A DNA stretch of 64,000 nt. Source: Bathynomus jamesi. Lineage: Eukaryota > Arthropoda > Malacostraca > Isopoda > Cirolanidae. The DNA is taken from positions 190,001 to 254,000 of the forward strand of contig JAJOZX010002715.1 in assembly GCA_023014485.1 (NCBI GenBank). Direction: 5' to 3'. The translations under genes and the position numbers were made by a program. Positions 10,740 to 20,634 of the stretch are shown one piece after another. The stretch's first letter is position 1. The number at the start of each line of letters is the position of its first letter. A model generated the notes under the pieces. It was not told the DNA's origin. It made no database searches and saw nothing but the letters and a program-made list of their open reading frames with translations.

Positions 10740-11494
10740 CTAATTATGCTTAGCATTCCTAGCTGATCTTTTAACCTGACGTCTAAGCTCGATATATCTA
10801 TTAAAGTTAGCTGCCGTGCCATTGCGCTTATTAAGTCTATACGCTCTGTTACGCTCGTTTATGAACTCGCCTATTTCCCTAGTCCACCACTTGGGCCTAC
10901 CATGATTTCTAGCGCGCTTTGGCCTACGAGGAATAAACTCCCTTTCGATATTCACAAAACTTTCTTTAAACGCCTCCCAATGCAAATTTGTGTCATTACC
11001 CATAAATAAATTATCTCAGTCCACTATTCTCATCCTATCCGCAAAACTATCAAGATTGGCCCTACGAAAATAAGGACTTCTATTACGTTACTATCCTTAG
11101 TGTTTTCAATCAATAACTTAAACCTAAGAATTTGATGATCACTACATCCTAAACTCTCGCCTACTTCTAAACCTTCGACTATATTTTCGCCGTTCGTCAT
11201 CACCACGTCTAAAATATTGTCACCGCGCGTTGGTTCTTTAATCATCTGTCGTAAAAAATTATCTTCCATGAACTCAATCAATCTCAAACCCTCCTCATTA
11301 CCAGTAAAAGTCTCGTAATTAATATTAGGGCAGTTAAAGTCTCCGACAATTATATTACTCCGATTATCAATAAAGTTACCAAGAAGTGAGTAAAATCTAG
11401 TATCGGTATCGATTTTCCGGCATATCGCATTAATTGCTGCCGGAAAATCTATCTTAACCTTGAGAGCCCTAAGGGAATTACGAATGTACAGCAA
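10740..11494 (-). pseudogene. LINE A1 AP-endonuclease and linker, broken
   Basis: Open piece 11030-11494 carries NIIVGDFNCPNINYETF, the GDFN block of LINE apurinic endonucleases, then KEPTRGDNILDVVMTNGEN and the C-terminal GCSDHQILRFKL (SDH block). Open piece 10740-11003 is the linker to RT (REFIPRRPKRARNHGRPKWW). The two are separated by a frameshift. The enzyme family nicks target DNA to prime reverse transcription. Confidence 0.8.
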
Positions 11495-11842
11495 AACGCC
11501 GCCACCAATCCTATGTAACCTAACATTAGTAGAGAGTTTAAAACCCGGTATATCAAACTCCCAACAAGTCCCGAGTCACGGTATTTAACCACGTTTCAGT
11601 GATAGCAACTATATCGTAGTTGCCGGAATAAATTATCGCCTTAAATTCGTTTAATTTATTTCTAATACTACACGCGTTACAATAAAAAGTTTGTTATTTT
11701 TTACCACGGGCCGGCGTTTTAAACTATTTTTCACGTCGGGCCCGCGTTCCCCGGACCCACAACGTTTAAAGAAGGCTTCGACCTATACAGCTTTCGTACG
11801 TTTTCGTCAATTAACCTACCTAACTTAGCATTCCCTATTCCA

Positions 11843-12300
11843 TTAAAATGCACCCCCATCTTTTATAAAAAGGCTGGGATCACTGAATTCTGACCACAGC
11901 TTTACGAAGGGTACATTTTCCTCAGCACAAATCTCTTCTAATTTAATATTAAAAAATATCGTTTTAGACGTAATCCTAAGACCCAAACCGTGCCAAGGGG
12001 TAATACCTAGAACTAAAGACCTATCTGACCTCACCTTTAGGGACCTAATTAACCCCCTATATCTCTCCAAAAGGTCAGGCACTCTCGTATCGGGCCTATA
12101 CGAGTCGTTGCCCCCTACCATCGTCACCAACATCGAGTGACGGGAGGCAACGTCAATCCTATCCACTTCGTCTCTAACTCTGTCAACCCTGGCCCCTGGG
12201 AGAGACCCTCCTCCTCTTGGTTGGTTGCCGTTCAACGAACTCTGTGTCCATATGGCGCACTAAAGAGTCCCCAATTAAAATAGTTTCCCCCTCATTCACA
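11843..12300 (-). pseudogene. LINE A1 ORF1, SGNH-hydrolase (esterase) domain
   Basis: The minus strand shows GDSLVRHMDTEFVER near 12285-12240 (the catalytic-serine GDS block). A frame change follows, then LVTMVGGNDSY (the G-x-N-D block). The terminal Asp-x-x-His block is spoiled by an extra G in a G-run near 11850, which turns it into DGGAF and a stop. SGNH domains are known in ORF1 proteins of CR1-type LINEs, where they are thought to act on lipids or particle assembly. Dead copy. Confidence 0.75.
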
Positions 12301-12358
12301 TCCCTCTCCAAATGGGCGAAAGGGTTCGAAACCTCGATAGGGGGGGATTCCTATCACC

Positions 12359-12670
12359 CAGGGCCGTTTCTAGCCATTAGGGGGCCCTAAGCAGTATACC
12401 CATTTGAGACCCCACCCTTCCATCCACCAACTCACGCCTTACTACATCACCTCAGCACACCCATACAAAAAATGGCTGTTAATAAAAAACAATTATGAAG
12501 CAATTTTAATGAAACATTTATGTCCAAAACAACAAATATGTACTTTCAGAAGACAAACAAAAAAAATACTCCCCATGAAATTCCTGAAAATTAGCTTATA
12601 CATTATTTATAATAAATGACAGAACTATGTATAAAAAAATAATGCAATTATCAACTACCAAACAATTACT
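12359..12670 (+). repeat. Left terminal inverted repeat of the hAT element
   Basis: Matches the reverse complement of 15113-15422 almost base for base, up to CCAAACAATTACT. Such long, similar TIRs imply a fairly recent or gene-converted element. Confidence 0.9.
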
Positions 12671-12721
12671 AACTCTACGATACAATCGTGTAATAGCTAA
12701 CAGTTATACAGAACAGTTTGT

Positions 12722-12909
12722 ATTGGATTATACTTACAAGACGTGTGAGAACATCTCGCCAGCGTCTTCCGCTCTACCTCCATTAATGACATTTCAGTTT
12801 GGTCAATGGTCCGCCCGGAGGACCATTGACCAAACTGAAATGTCATTAATGGAGGTAGAGCGAATACGCTGGCGAGATGTTCTCACACGTCTTGTAAGTA
12901 TAATCCAAT
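12722..12909. repeat. Internal fold-back of transposase coding DNA
   Basis: 12722-12812 and 12820-12909 are inverted copies with a 7-base spacer (GCCCGGA). They differ only around GCGTCTTCCGC versus GCGAATACGC. The right arm is genuine coding sequence (RWRDVLTRL in the transposase). The left arm is its inverse and replaces the expected N-terminal zinc-finger region, so this is an inverted-duplication breakpoint. Confidence 0.85.
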
Positions 12910-14612
12910 CACTGGCAGAGAGAAACCTTGCTTTCAGGGGGTCTTCCTCTACATTGTACAATCGAGACAATGGCAACTTCTTGAAGGAGGTTGAGCTGCT
13001 TGCCAAATTTGATCCAGTGATGAAACAACACATCAGCAGAGTCGAAAGTGGCCAATATAGTCATTCAAGTTACCTAGGAAAAATCATTCAAAATGAGCTC
13101 ATTGGGTCCATTAGTGGGAAGATCTTGGATACCATTGTTGCAGAAATAAAACAAGCTAAATATTACTCACTCATTTTAGACTGCACTCCAGACATAAGCC
13201 ACCAAGAACAGATGTCGATTATTATCAGAACTGTTAAAATGGGTGAAGTACCAGAAATAAAAGAATACTTCTTGGGCTTTCTTGAGGCTTCAGAAAGTAC
13301 AGGCCTGGGTTTATCAGTTCTGATTCTGAAGAGACTACATGAGCTGAATATTCACTTTGATGACTGCAGAGGACAGTCATATGACAACGGAGCGAACATG
13401 AAGGGCAAGAACAAAGGTGTTCAGGCAAGGTTATTAGAGAAGAACTGTCGTGCACTCTATGTTCCATGTGGGGCTCACACTCTGAATCTTGTAGTGGCTG
13501 ATGCAGCTAAAGCTTCCACAGATGCCATTAGTTTCTTTGACAACGTACAAAAATTGTACAACCTTTTTGCAGCAGCTACACAGAGATGGACAATCCTAAA
13601 GAAGCACGTGAACATAACACTCAAGTCTCGGAGTGAAACCAGGTGGGAGAGCCAGCTTAAGAGCATTGAGGCTGTGCGATACCAGAGCTACAACATCAGA
13701 GAGGCCCTGTTGGAAGTCAGAAACAATGCCACAGATGCCATAGCCAGGACTGAAGCACAAGCACTTGCAGAGGAGGTAGGGGCTTATCGCTTTCAGATTT
13801 GCACAGTAGTATGGTATGACATTCTTCATGCAGTTAACCATGTCAGCAAACTTCTGCAGTCTCCTACAATGCAGTTTGATGTGGCAGTCAACCTCCTCAC
13901 AAAAACAAGACTCACTCACCAGCTACAGAAACACAGTTTTTGTTGCAGCACAAGTCGTAGCTAGGGACAGATGTGAGGAAATGAATGTGGAGGCTGTGCT
14001 GCAGGAGAAGAGGCTCAGATCCACAAAAAAGCACTTTGCTTACGAAGCTCCTGACGAACCATTTACAGAAGCCTTAAAGAGGCTGGAAGTCAAATTTTTC
14101 AATGTGGTGGTGGATTGTGCCATCGGGTCAATAAATGAGAGATTCAAAACATTAGATGATGTGAGGGACATATTTGGGGTTCTCCTAAACCTCACCACAA
14201 TGAACAAGGAAGACTTGTCCTGCAAGTGTGAAAAGCTCTCTAAGACACTGAGCTCTGGAGCTCACTCTGACATTGATGGAAGAGAACTGGCCCTCGAAAT
14301 TAAGAACTTGCCGACTTTACCTTCACACAACATGACTGCATTGGAGCTTCTCTCCTTCATTCATCAGAAGCAACTGGAGGAACTATACCTCAATCTCTGG
14401 GTTCACTAAGAATTGCCTGCACTCTACCTGTGACAGTAGCGTCAGCCGAGAGGAGCTTCTCTAAGATGAAGCTAATCAAGAACTACTTCAGATCATCAAC
14501 GGGGCAGGATCGCCTCAGTGGCCTTGGCATCATACGCATCAACCAGGACGTTGGCAGAGATATTTCATATGATGTTATAGACAGGGCCGCCGCTTCCATT
14601 AGGCGAGGTTAG
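12834..14612 (+). pseudogene. hAT transposase (DUF4371 type), N-terminally lost, two frameshifts
   Basis: The frame runs from MSLMEVERIRWRDVLTRL through LILDCTPDISHQEQMSII, QSYDNGANMKGKNKGVQARL and the typical hAT block CGAHTLNLVVADAAK. It shifts near 13905-13925 and continues as AAQVVARDRCEEMNVEA. It shifts again near 14395 into the C-terminal dimerisation segment TVASAERSFSKMKLIKNYF. The first catalytic Asp (LDCTPD) and second (YDNGAN) are visible. It would excise and insert hAT elements from the nucleus. The N-terminal DNA-binding finger is replaced by the fold-back, and the two shifts make it inactive. Confidence 0.85.
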
Positions 14613-15112
14613 TAAATGCTAAGGGCGCCAAAGATCTGGGGGCGCCAGCGCCTCCCGCCCTGTGCACGTCTGATAGTATTATGTAAGAACAACATGAAAA
14701 AAATAATGAAGGAATGAGAAGCATAGACAAATGATGAAAGGTTGTACGACGTATGTACACCAGTTTAGCTTGACTGATATTTACATAATTAACTTATTCA
14801 TCTTATTGGGTCATTATAGAACTTTCACTATCACGACCTTTAACCCTTTAGGGACGGGAGTCGTAAATAAGCGATTTAAAAATGTTGCGCGCACAGACGG
14901 GAGTCGTCAATAGGCGACTCGGCTTATTTACGGCTTAATATGAGTTCCGAATAACTGTTTTTATGTGACATATGCCCTTCTTGCTTGGAAAAAACAGTAG
15001 ATATGTCCTTTTTGCACGCATATTTTAGCACTTTTGAGCGTTCTGATTTGTTACTACATATGCCTCGCTTTACTCGCTGTTTTGATTGGTCATGACACTT
15101 TCTTGAACTGTC

Positions 15113-15422
15113 AGTAATTGTTTGGTAGTTGATAATTGCATTATTTTTTTATACATAGTTCTGTCTCATTTATTCTAAATAATGTATAAGCTAAGTTTTA
15201 GGAATTTCATGAGTATTTTTCTGTTTGTCTTCTGAAAGTACATATTTGTTGTTTTGGACATAAATGTTTCATTAAAATTGTTTCATAATTGTTTTTTATT
15301 AACAGCCATTTTTTGTATGTGTGTGCTGAGGTGATGTAGTAAGGCGTGAGTTGGTGGATGGAGGGGTGGGGTCTCAAATGGGTATACTGCTTAGGGCCCC
15401 CTAATGGCTAGAAACGGCCCTG
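15113..15422 (-). repeat. Right terminal inverted repeat of the hAT element
   Basis: Inverted partner of 12359-12670. The main differences are a few substitutions and short indels. Confidence 0.9.
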
Positions 15423-15582
15423 TCTGGAATTCTTGGTATGAAAACGTCTGTCTGTAGCTCCATTTAGCTCCGACATTACTGTATTATTTTTAATCAACTG
15501 TATATATTTCTATCCTTAGTATGTGAACTGTCATTGTATTAATAATATTTGTCATATGGACTATAGTCCGCCAATAAACCTT

Positions 15583-15772
15583 TTCCTTTCATTTTCTCCA
15601 CTTTCCTGTAAAATTTCTTGGCTACTTTTCCAGGGTCAAGGTGTTTTCCTCAACTTTTTTCCGTACCTGCCTCTGACAGTGAGGGAGCAGAGAGTGGGGA
15701 GAGAGCCTTATACTTTTCTATCCAGTTTTCTACTACTGCAAGGATAGTTGAAAGAAAAATAAACTTTAATAA
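15583..15772 (+). repeat. Dispersed repeat R1, copy 1
   Basis: CTCCACTTTCCTGTAAAATT through GGATAGTTGAAAGAAAAATA is repeated at 45015-45178 with small differences. In the second copy it directly follows a LINE C-terminal coding end, so R1 is probably the 3' UTR of a LINE (local family D). Confidence 0.75.
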
Positions 15773-15807
15773 CAGAAACCTCCCAGAGTAGACCGGAAAG
15801 TCTTTGA

Positions 15808-15809
<2 letters not shown>

Positions 15810-15838
<29 letters not shown>
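15810..15838. repeat. (CT)n microsatellite
   Basis: Run of CTCTCT following a short unidentified stretch after R1. Confidence 0.95.
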
Positions 15839-15839
<1 letters not shown>

Positions 15840-15840
<1 letters not shown>

Positions 15841-16806
15841 CAGGGGGTATAAAGGTTATGCACATTCCTTCTGGGTGTTGTAAACTTTATACTTGGGGTG
15901 TGACAGCCCTCAGGTCCCGAGTCGTGGGATTCTAGAGAAATTGGCTGCCAGTTTCTTTATGTTCTCTCTCTCTTTCGGGAGGGCGGGTGAAGTATGTTGT
16001 ATAATCCTGTCCCATGGGTTACTAGGACCCCATCCCATCCCAACTCTGTCCTTTTAGCTTAAGTTAAGGATGTTCTCCTCTGACTGACAAAAAAAAAACT
16101 TCTCTTTTAGTATTAAGTCTTTCTCTTCTTTTACTATTAGGACGCTACTGCTACCTCATGCGTGGGAAGATAGGCTTTGGAACCTCTATAAATAACACCA
16201 TTTAACGCTCGTAGGTTGAGAGACACTGGGATGGAGGGGTCCCAGGCGTAGGGGCGCGATGAATGGAGTGTGGCTAGTGCCCCGTTAAGCCCATTCCTAA
16301 CGCGTAATGGCCTGACCAGCCCCCTGCGACCGTTCTTTGGTGACCAATTGATGGTGCTTGGCTGTACTGCTCTGAGGTGAGAGCTTTACTGCCCAGCTGG
16401 CTGCCAGGCCAGCGTAAACTCTCGGGCGTAGCCTCTGGTGGGATATCCCTTGAACACTGGATTCTAAGAGTCTGGCCGCTTGTGAGTGACTAGTAAGACT
16501 TAGTAAGAGGCTGCATCTCGCTGTCGCTCCTGGCGAGAAATCCGTGACGCCTGCGTCGCGAGTGTTTGTCAGTTGGTAGCTGCGACACGTTTGGGACTGT
16601 CCGGCCCTGGGGAGACCTTTGGTCGGTGCGGCAGCAGCGAGAGGTGTAGTCTTCTGGAAGGGATGAACATCACTTGCAAATAGGTGGATGCGGCTACGCG
16701 CGGGAAAAATTCACCCCCCCCCCTCCTTTTTTATATACTGGTCAGAACGTTTTTGATAGTTTTCATTGCTAGAACGCTTTATCTTATTCAGAGTATTCAG
16801 AGTTCG
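15840..16806 (+). other. No gene seen; possible LINE B 5' region
   Basis: GC-richer than its surroundings and directly upstream of LINE B ORF1. It could be the 5' UTR of that element, but no second copy in the window reaches this far to confirm it. Confidence 0.3.
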
Positions 16807-18331
16807 AAAAATAAATAAGTTACAATGACTGGACCGCAGAAACTGAAAGCTCAATGTGCGAGGTGTGAAGTAAACCAGTGGGTGACGAACTTCAAAGAAG
16901 CCTGCTTCGAGAAGATCACCACTCCAACATGTGCCGCTTTTGCGAACTTATGCGGTTTTACAAGAAACTATAGAGGAGAGGGTCCGGCGGCTCGAGTCGT
17001 CCAGACCGGCTGTTGGAGGTGCGGCGGTCACTGACGCGGCTGCGCCCTCCACCCCGGAGCTCATTGATAGGATAGCTGCCATGGAAAGGCGGTCCAGCGA
17101 TGGACTAGACAGAGCTCGGGACCGCGGAGAAAGGGTAGAGGTGCAACCGGGAGCCAGGGTATAAAATCAGTGTCAGGAATCGCCAGCGACCCACGTGGAA
17201 TGCACGGAACCGCGGCGTAAGGTGGAGGGCGTAAAGAAGGGGCCGATAAAGAAAAAGGGTGGGAAGGGGCCTACTAATGGCCCAAAGAAACCGAAGGATG
17301 GTGCTGCCGGTCGGGGTGGGTCGGGTGGTGTAAGTACGTCTATGGGTGGCGACGAGTATCGGAAGGTCTTGGGCAAGAAGGCTGCGAAGCCGAAGCCTGA
17401 GACCCCAGTTGCCCCTGTCAGGACCTCCAACCGCTCAAAGGCGGTAGAGTAGGTCTTACAGAAGGGATCATCACCGAAATCATGTCTCTTGCGGATGATC
17501 TAAAACTGAAAACAGACAGGGGAATGTTGATGGGTATTTTATCGCGGATGAATGACAGTGACCACGCGCTCAGTAAGGTCATTGGCATCAACGAGAGGGT
17601 GCAAGACTCGTACGTCCCGCTGGGCGTGAGGTTTATTGACCCGTTCGACGCATTTTCGGGTAGGTGGGACCTTTACCAGAGGGATGGTGTCCACCTCAAA
17701 GACAAGGGTAAAGGTGTGCTAGACGCGCTGCTCGACCGGCACCTATACAGAATGGTGAGGTCGAGCCCGGGGAGAGACGACGGGCCCCCACCGGGGAGAG
17801 ATGATGTTGAGCCGGTGGCAGACGTACCTTCAACTAAAGGGTGCGTCCAGGTACAGGTGGGTGACCCTCCTTCCCCGTTGGAGGGGGCTCAGGCTCCTGC
17901 GGAAGTTGCCCCCTCGTTGGGGAGGGGGGAGGGGTACTAATATACGTGAGGGAGACGTTGAGTCCCTTTGACTGCCAGTTCCGATCGGAACGGGAGCTGC
18001 TTGGCGTCGATCTGAACCTGGGAGGAACGAACTATAGGTTAATCTTGGTGTACAGACCTCGGCATCTCCTCCTTGAGGAGGATACAGCCCTGTACACCGA
18101 ACTCCGTAGCCTGCTAGGAGATAGGGTGTGTATAGTTTTAGGAGACTTCAACTGTCGTGGCATAAAGTGGGAAGACAGGACTGCTGATCCTGAATGGAGG
18201 AGGCTAGTTGACTTTGCTGATGAGAACTTCCTCACTCAGTGGGTCAATGAGCCTACACGCGGCGAAAACGTTCTAGACTTAGTATTCACGACCGAAGACA
18301 GCCTCGTCACTGGCCTCACCATTGACGAATT
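16807..18331 (+). mobile_element. LINE B copy 1, 5' half, fused to LINE C
   Basis: Contains ORF1 (cysteine-rich start, coiled coil, basic linker, SGNH end) and the first part of the endonuclease. At about 18331 the LINE B text stops after LTIDEL and LINE C text begins. Matches LINE B copy 2 (31051-34150) closely, but ORF1 has a deletion of the SGNH centre around 17452-17470. Confidence 0.8.
16825..17940 (+). pseudogene. LINE B ORF1 with SGNH-esterase remnant
   Basis: Starts MTGPQKLKAQCARCEVNQW with a C-x2-C and later cysteines, possibly a zinc-binding segment. It then changes frame into LETIEERVRR-like text (ETIEERVRRLESSRPAV), a probable coiled coil. A lysine-rich linker follows (KKGPIKKKGGKGP). 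The last piece, 17482-17940, holds MSLADDLKLKTDRGMLMGIL and the SGNH terminal block RDGVHLKDKGKG (Asp and His present). The middle block with GDND, present in copy 2, is deleted here. RNA-binding ORF1-type role inferred. Confidence 0.7.
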
Positions 18332-18548
18332 AATTAAGTGTTCAGAAAATAATACCAGGGAGGTAAGACAAGAAAAACTGGAAAGTATCGATAAGGAAAT
18401 ACAAGCCCTAATTAAGAGCCATACAGAGAGGGAAGAGGAAAATGCTGTAGAAGTAATAAAAGAAAACCCAAAATACTTTACTTCTATAGCTATGCGAAAA
18501 GGAAAACAAGAACGCGCGCCACTATCGGGCCTTAAGGAAAGGAAATAA
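17946..18548 (+). pseudogene. Chimeric reading frame: LINE B endonuclease fused to LINE C linker
   Basis: A single open frame of 200 codons. The first about 130 residues are LINE B endonuclease: LILVYRPRHLLLEED, then VCIVLGDFNCRGIKWED (GDFN block), then NEPTRGENVLDLVFTTEDS. After LTIDEL it becomes LINE C linker text (EKLESIDKEIQALIKSHTE, then NPKYFTSIAMRK), comparable to 55378-55560. No stop separates the two. Loss of the endonuclease SDH end makes it non-functional as an enzyme. Template switching or insertion of a truncated LINE C could produce it. Confidence 0.75.
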
Positions 18549-18933
18549 TGAACTAACTGACAATTTAAAAGAAATATCTGAAACACAGAGCCCAATACGA
18601 ATCGATTTTCAGTACCCCAAAAAGTGGCAAAGTGGTACCTGACAGAGAGGCATTCTTTGAAGAGAAATTACAAGGAGAATATATAACAGATTTTGATTTT
18701 ATTGCAGAAGATATAGCGCGAATTGATTAAAAACTGTAAAAATGAAATGGCTACACGCCTATACTGGATATGGAGAAGATCCTGGAAACGGGGGAAATAT
18801 CGAGCATCCTGAAAAGAGCAAACATTGTCTTTATATGTAAAGGAGGGGATAGATATCAAGCAAAGAACTATAGACCAGTGTCACTGACGTTCCATTTCAC
18901 CAAGATATATTTGAAAGGCTAGTTCGAGAGAAA

Positions 18934-20500
18934 ATGTATGCCCTCTTGGAGAGACTGGAAAGATTCAGTGAGAACCATCACGGATTCCGATCAGGAAGAT
19001 CATGCCTATCACAACTAATAGAGCACTATAACAATATCCTAGACGCACTTGAAAGCAATGAAAACTACAATGTTATATATTCGGATTTTGTAAAAGCGTT
19101 CGATAAATGTGATCATGGTATAATAGCACATAAAATGAAACATATGGGAATAATAGGCAAAGTTGGCAGGATCAGGATCGGAAGTCACTCCCGTAGCCAG
19201 GACTTCCCAAGGGGAGGAGGGTCAAAATTGTAGAAAGGTGGACCTTTTGGTGCAACGACTTAGTCACTGCGGACGGGGTTTAGAGTAGTTTGTGAAGTTT
19301 AAAAAAAAAAATGCAAGTGTTTATTTACTAAATGATGCAATATATTATAATATCACATCATAAGTTATAACTGTGGTTACAAAAGTGGACCTTTCCTGTG
19401 AAGGGGGGGTCGGACCCGAACCCCCCTGGCTACGATCCTGGAAGTATGCGGATCAGTACTACAAGGGACAGTATTGGCCCCACTCTATTCATTATCATGC
19501 TAACAGACATATACAGTGAAGTAACCAACAACAGTATAGTAACATCCTTTGCGGACGATACAAAAATCAGCAGAAAAATCAGTAATGTAGAAGAGGTGGA
19601 GGCCCGACAGAGGGATACGAACAGAATATACGAATGATCAGAAGAGAACAACATGCAATTTAACACCGAAAATTTCGGCTCTTGAGATATCGTAGAAGTG
19701 AGGAACTAAAACAGACAGCATATTATGCCTCAGGTAGACAGGAAATTCAGAGAAGCAAGAAAGCAATATATTTAGGGGTTATAATGACCGACTATGCGAA
19801 ATTTGAGACGCAAAATCAGATAACGATAAACAAAGTATAAAGAGTCGCGGAACAGGTATTGAGAACCTTTAAAAGAAGGAACAAGAAAGTAATGATTCCC
19901 CTGCTGAAAACACTGATCATACCAAAACTTGAATACTGCTCAGTATTGACGTCCCCATATAAAAAGGAAGAAATTAGTAAACTAGAAGAAATTCAAAGAA
20001 ATTTCACAGCCAAGATTCATGGCTGCAAAGAACTCGACTACTGGGAAAGACTATGTATATTAAACCTGTATTCGCTGGAAAGAAGGAGAGAGATACACCT
20101 TAATTTACATATGGAAAATGATCGAAAAACTGGTAGCTAACCTCAAACTAAACCCAATTAACATCCTAACAGCACTGAAAAATAGGAGAGGTAGAATGTG
20201 TAATGTTCCCAAACTAAAGGCCCGACAAGGGACACCCTCAACATTGAACACTGAAGGAAAATAGTTTCGTTGTTTAGGGTCCAACACTTTTTAACCAGCT
20301 TCTAAAGACCTCAGGAACGTCACAGAGGTCAAAGTTGAAAGCTTCAAAAGAAGACTAGATGCCTGGCTCTCAGGAGGGTACCAGATGAGCCGGGTTTGCC
20401 TGCCTATGTGCGATGGAGATCGCGAGAAACTCGCTTCTCCACCTAGAGGTGGGGTCCACCCGCTTGACCTTCGTGGAAAGAGAGACCAACGCACGGAACT
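18934..20500 (+). pseudogene. LINE C copy 1 reverse transcriptase, multiply broken
   Basis: Pieces in several frames read ENHHGFRSGRSCLSQLIEHY, YSDFVKAFDKCDHGIIAHKM, then after the MITE IVTSFADDTKISRKISN (catalytic FADD) and KRRNKKVMIPLLKTLIIPK with LEYCSVLTSPYKKEEISKLE. The thumb and C-terminal portions are in different frames. Family C is clearly distinct from LINE A and B, which share PQGSVLGPLL and FADDTKLG. Confidence 0.8.
19186..19439. mobile_element. Small hAT-like MITE inside LINE C copy 1
   Basis: Ends are inverted: left CCGTAGCCAGGACTTC and right (minus strand) TCGTAGCCAGGGGGGTTC. GGAAGT occurs on both sides (19180-19185 and 19440-19445), a partial target duplication. LINE C coding resumes after it, with some LINE sequence missing at the left edge. 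Confidence 0.6.
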
Positions 20501-20601
20501 GCTACGAGGTTACAAGGTGTGTATATATATATATACACTGTATATAAAATGTTCTGAAGGTGGAAATAACCACTTTGAATCATTCCCAATTCCGTACTAT
20601 T

Positions 20602-20634
20602 TCCATCTTCGTACATAATGTACGAAGATGGAAA
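20602..20634. repeat. 33-bp palindrome
   Basis: TTCCATCTTCGTACAT followed after one base by its exact inverse. Could fold into a 16-bp hairpin. Context gives no function. Confidence 0.85.

Larger units (their letters stand above)
8472..12358 (-). mobile_element. LINE A1 copy 2, near-complete CR1-like retrotransposon
   Basis: On the minus strand the order is ORF1 with an SGNH-esterase domain (about 12290 to 11843), endonuclease (11600-11030), linker, reverse transcriptase and 3' UTR. The UTR ends at the same terminus as copy 1. An esterase-like ORF1 followed by endonuclease and RT is a known CR1 arrangement. The 5' side stops exactly where the hAT element begins at 12359. All frames are damaged. 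Confidence 0.85.
12359..15422 (+). mobile_element. hAT transposon with about 310-bp terminal inverted repeats
   Basis: Both ends start CAGGGCCGTTTCTAGCCATT and are inverted copies for about 310 bases with only scattered differences. Inside is a plus-strand transposase of the DUF4371/ZMYM-like hAT type. The 8 bases outside each end do not match (CTATCACC versus TCTGGAAT), so the target duplication is missing and one flank may have been rearranged. A piggyBac-like end (TTAACCCTTTAGGGACGGGA) near 14839 suggests a further small insertion. Confidence 0.85.
18332..20520 (+). mobile_element. LINE C copy 1, 5'-truncated
   Basis: Non-LTR retrotransposon fragment from the endonuclease-RT linker to the 3' tail, which ends in a short TG/TA microsatellite at 20517. 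Interrupted by a MITE at 19186-19439. The 3' tail words GCTTGACCTTCGT (20462-20474) and GAGAGACCAACGCAC recur in copy 3. Confidence 0.8.

Noticed and set aside
13234..13919. Minus-strand reading frames in the hAT gene
   Set aside because: Antisense shadows of the transposase, with no motif or codon support.
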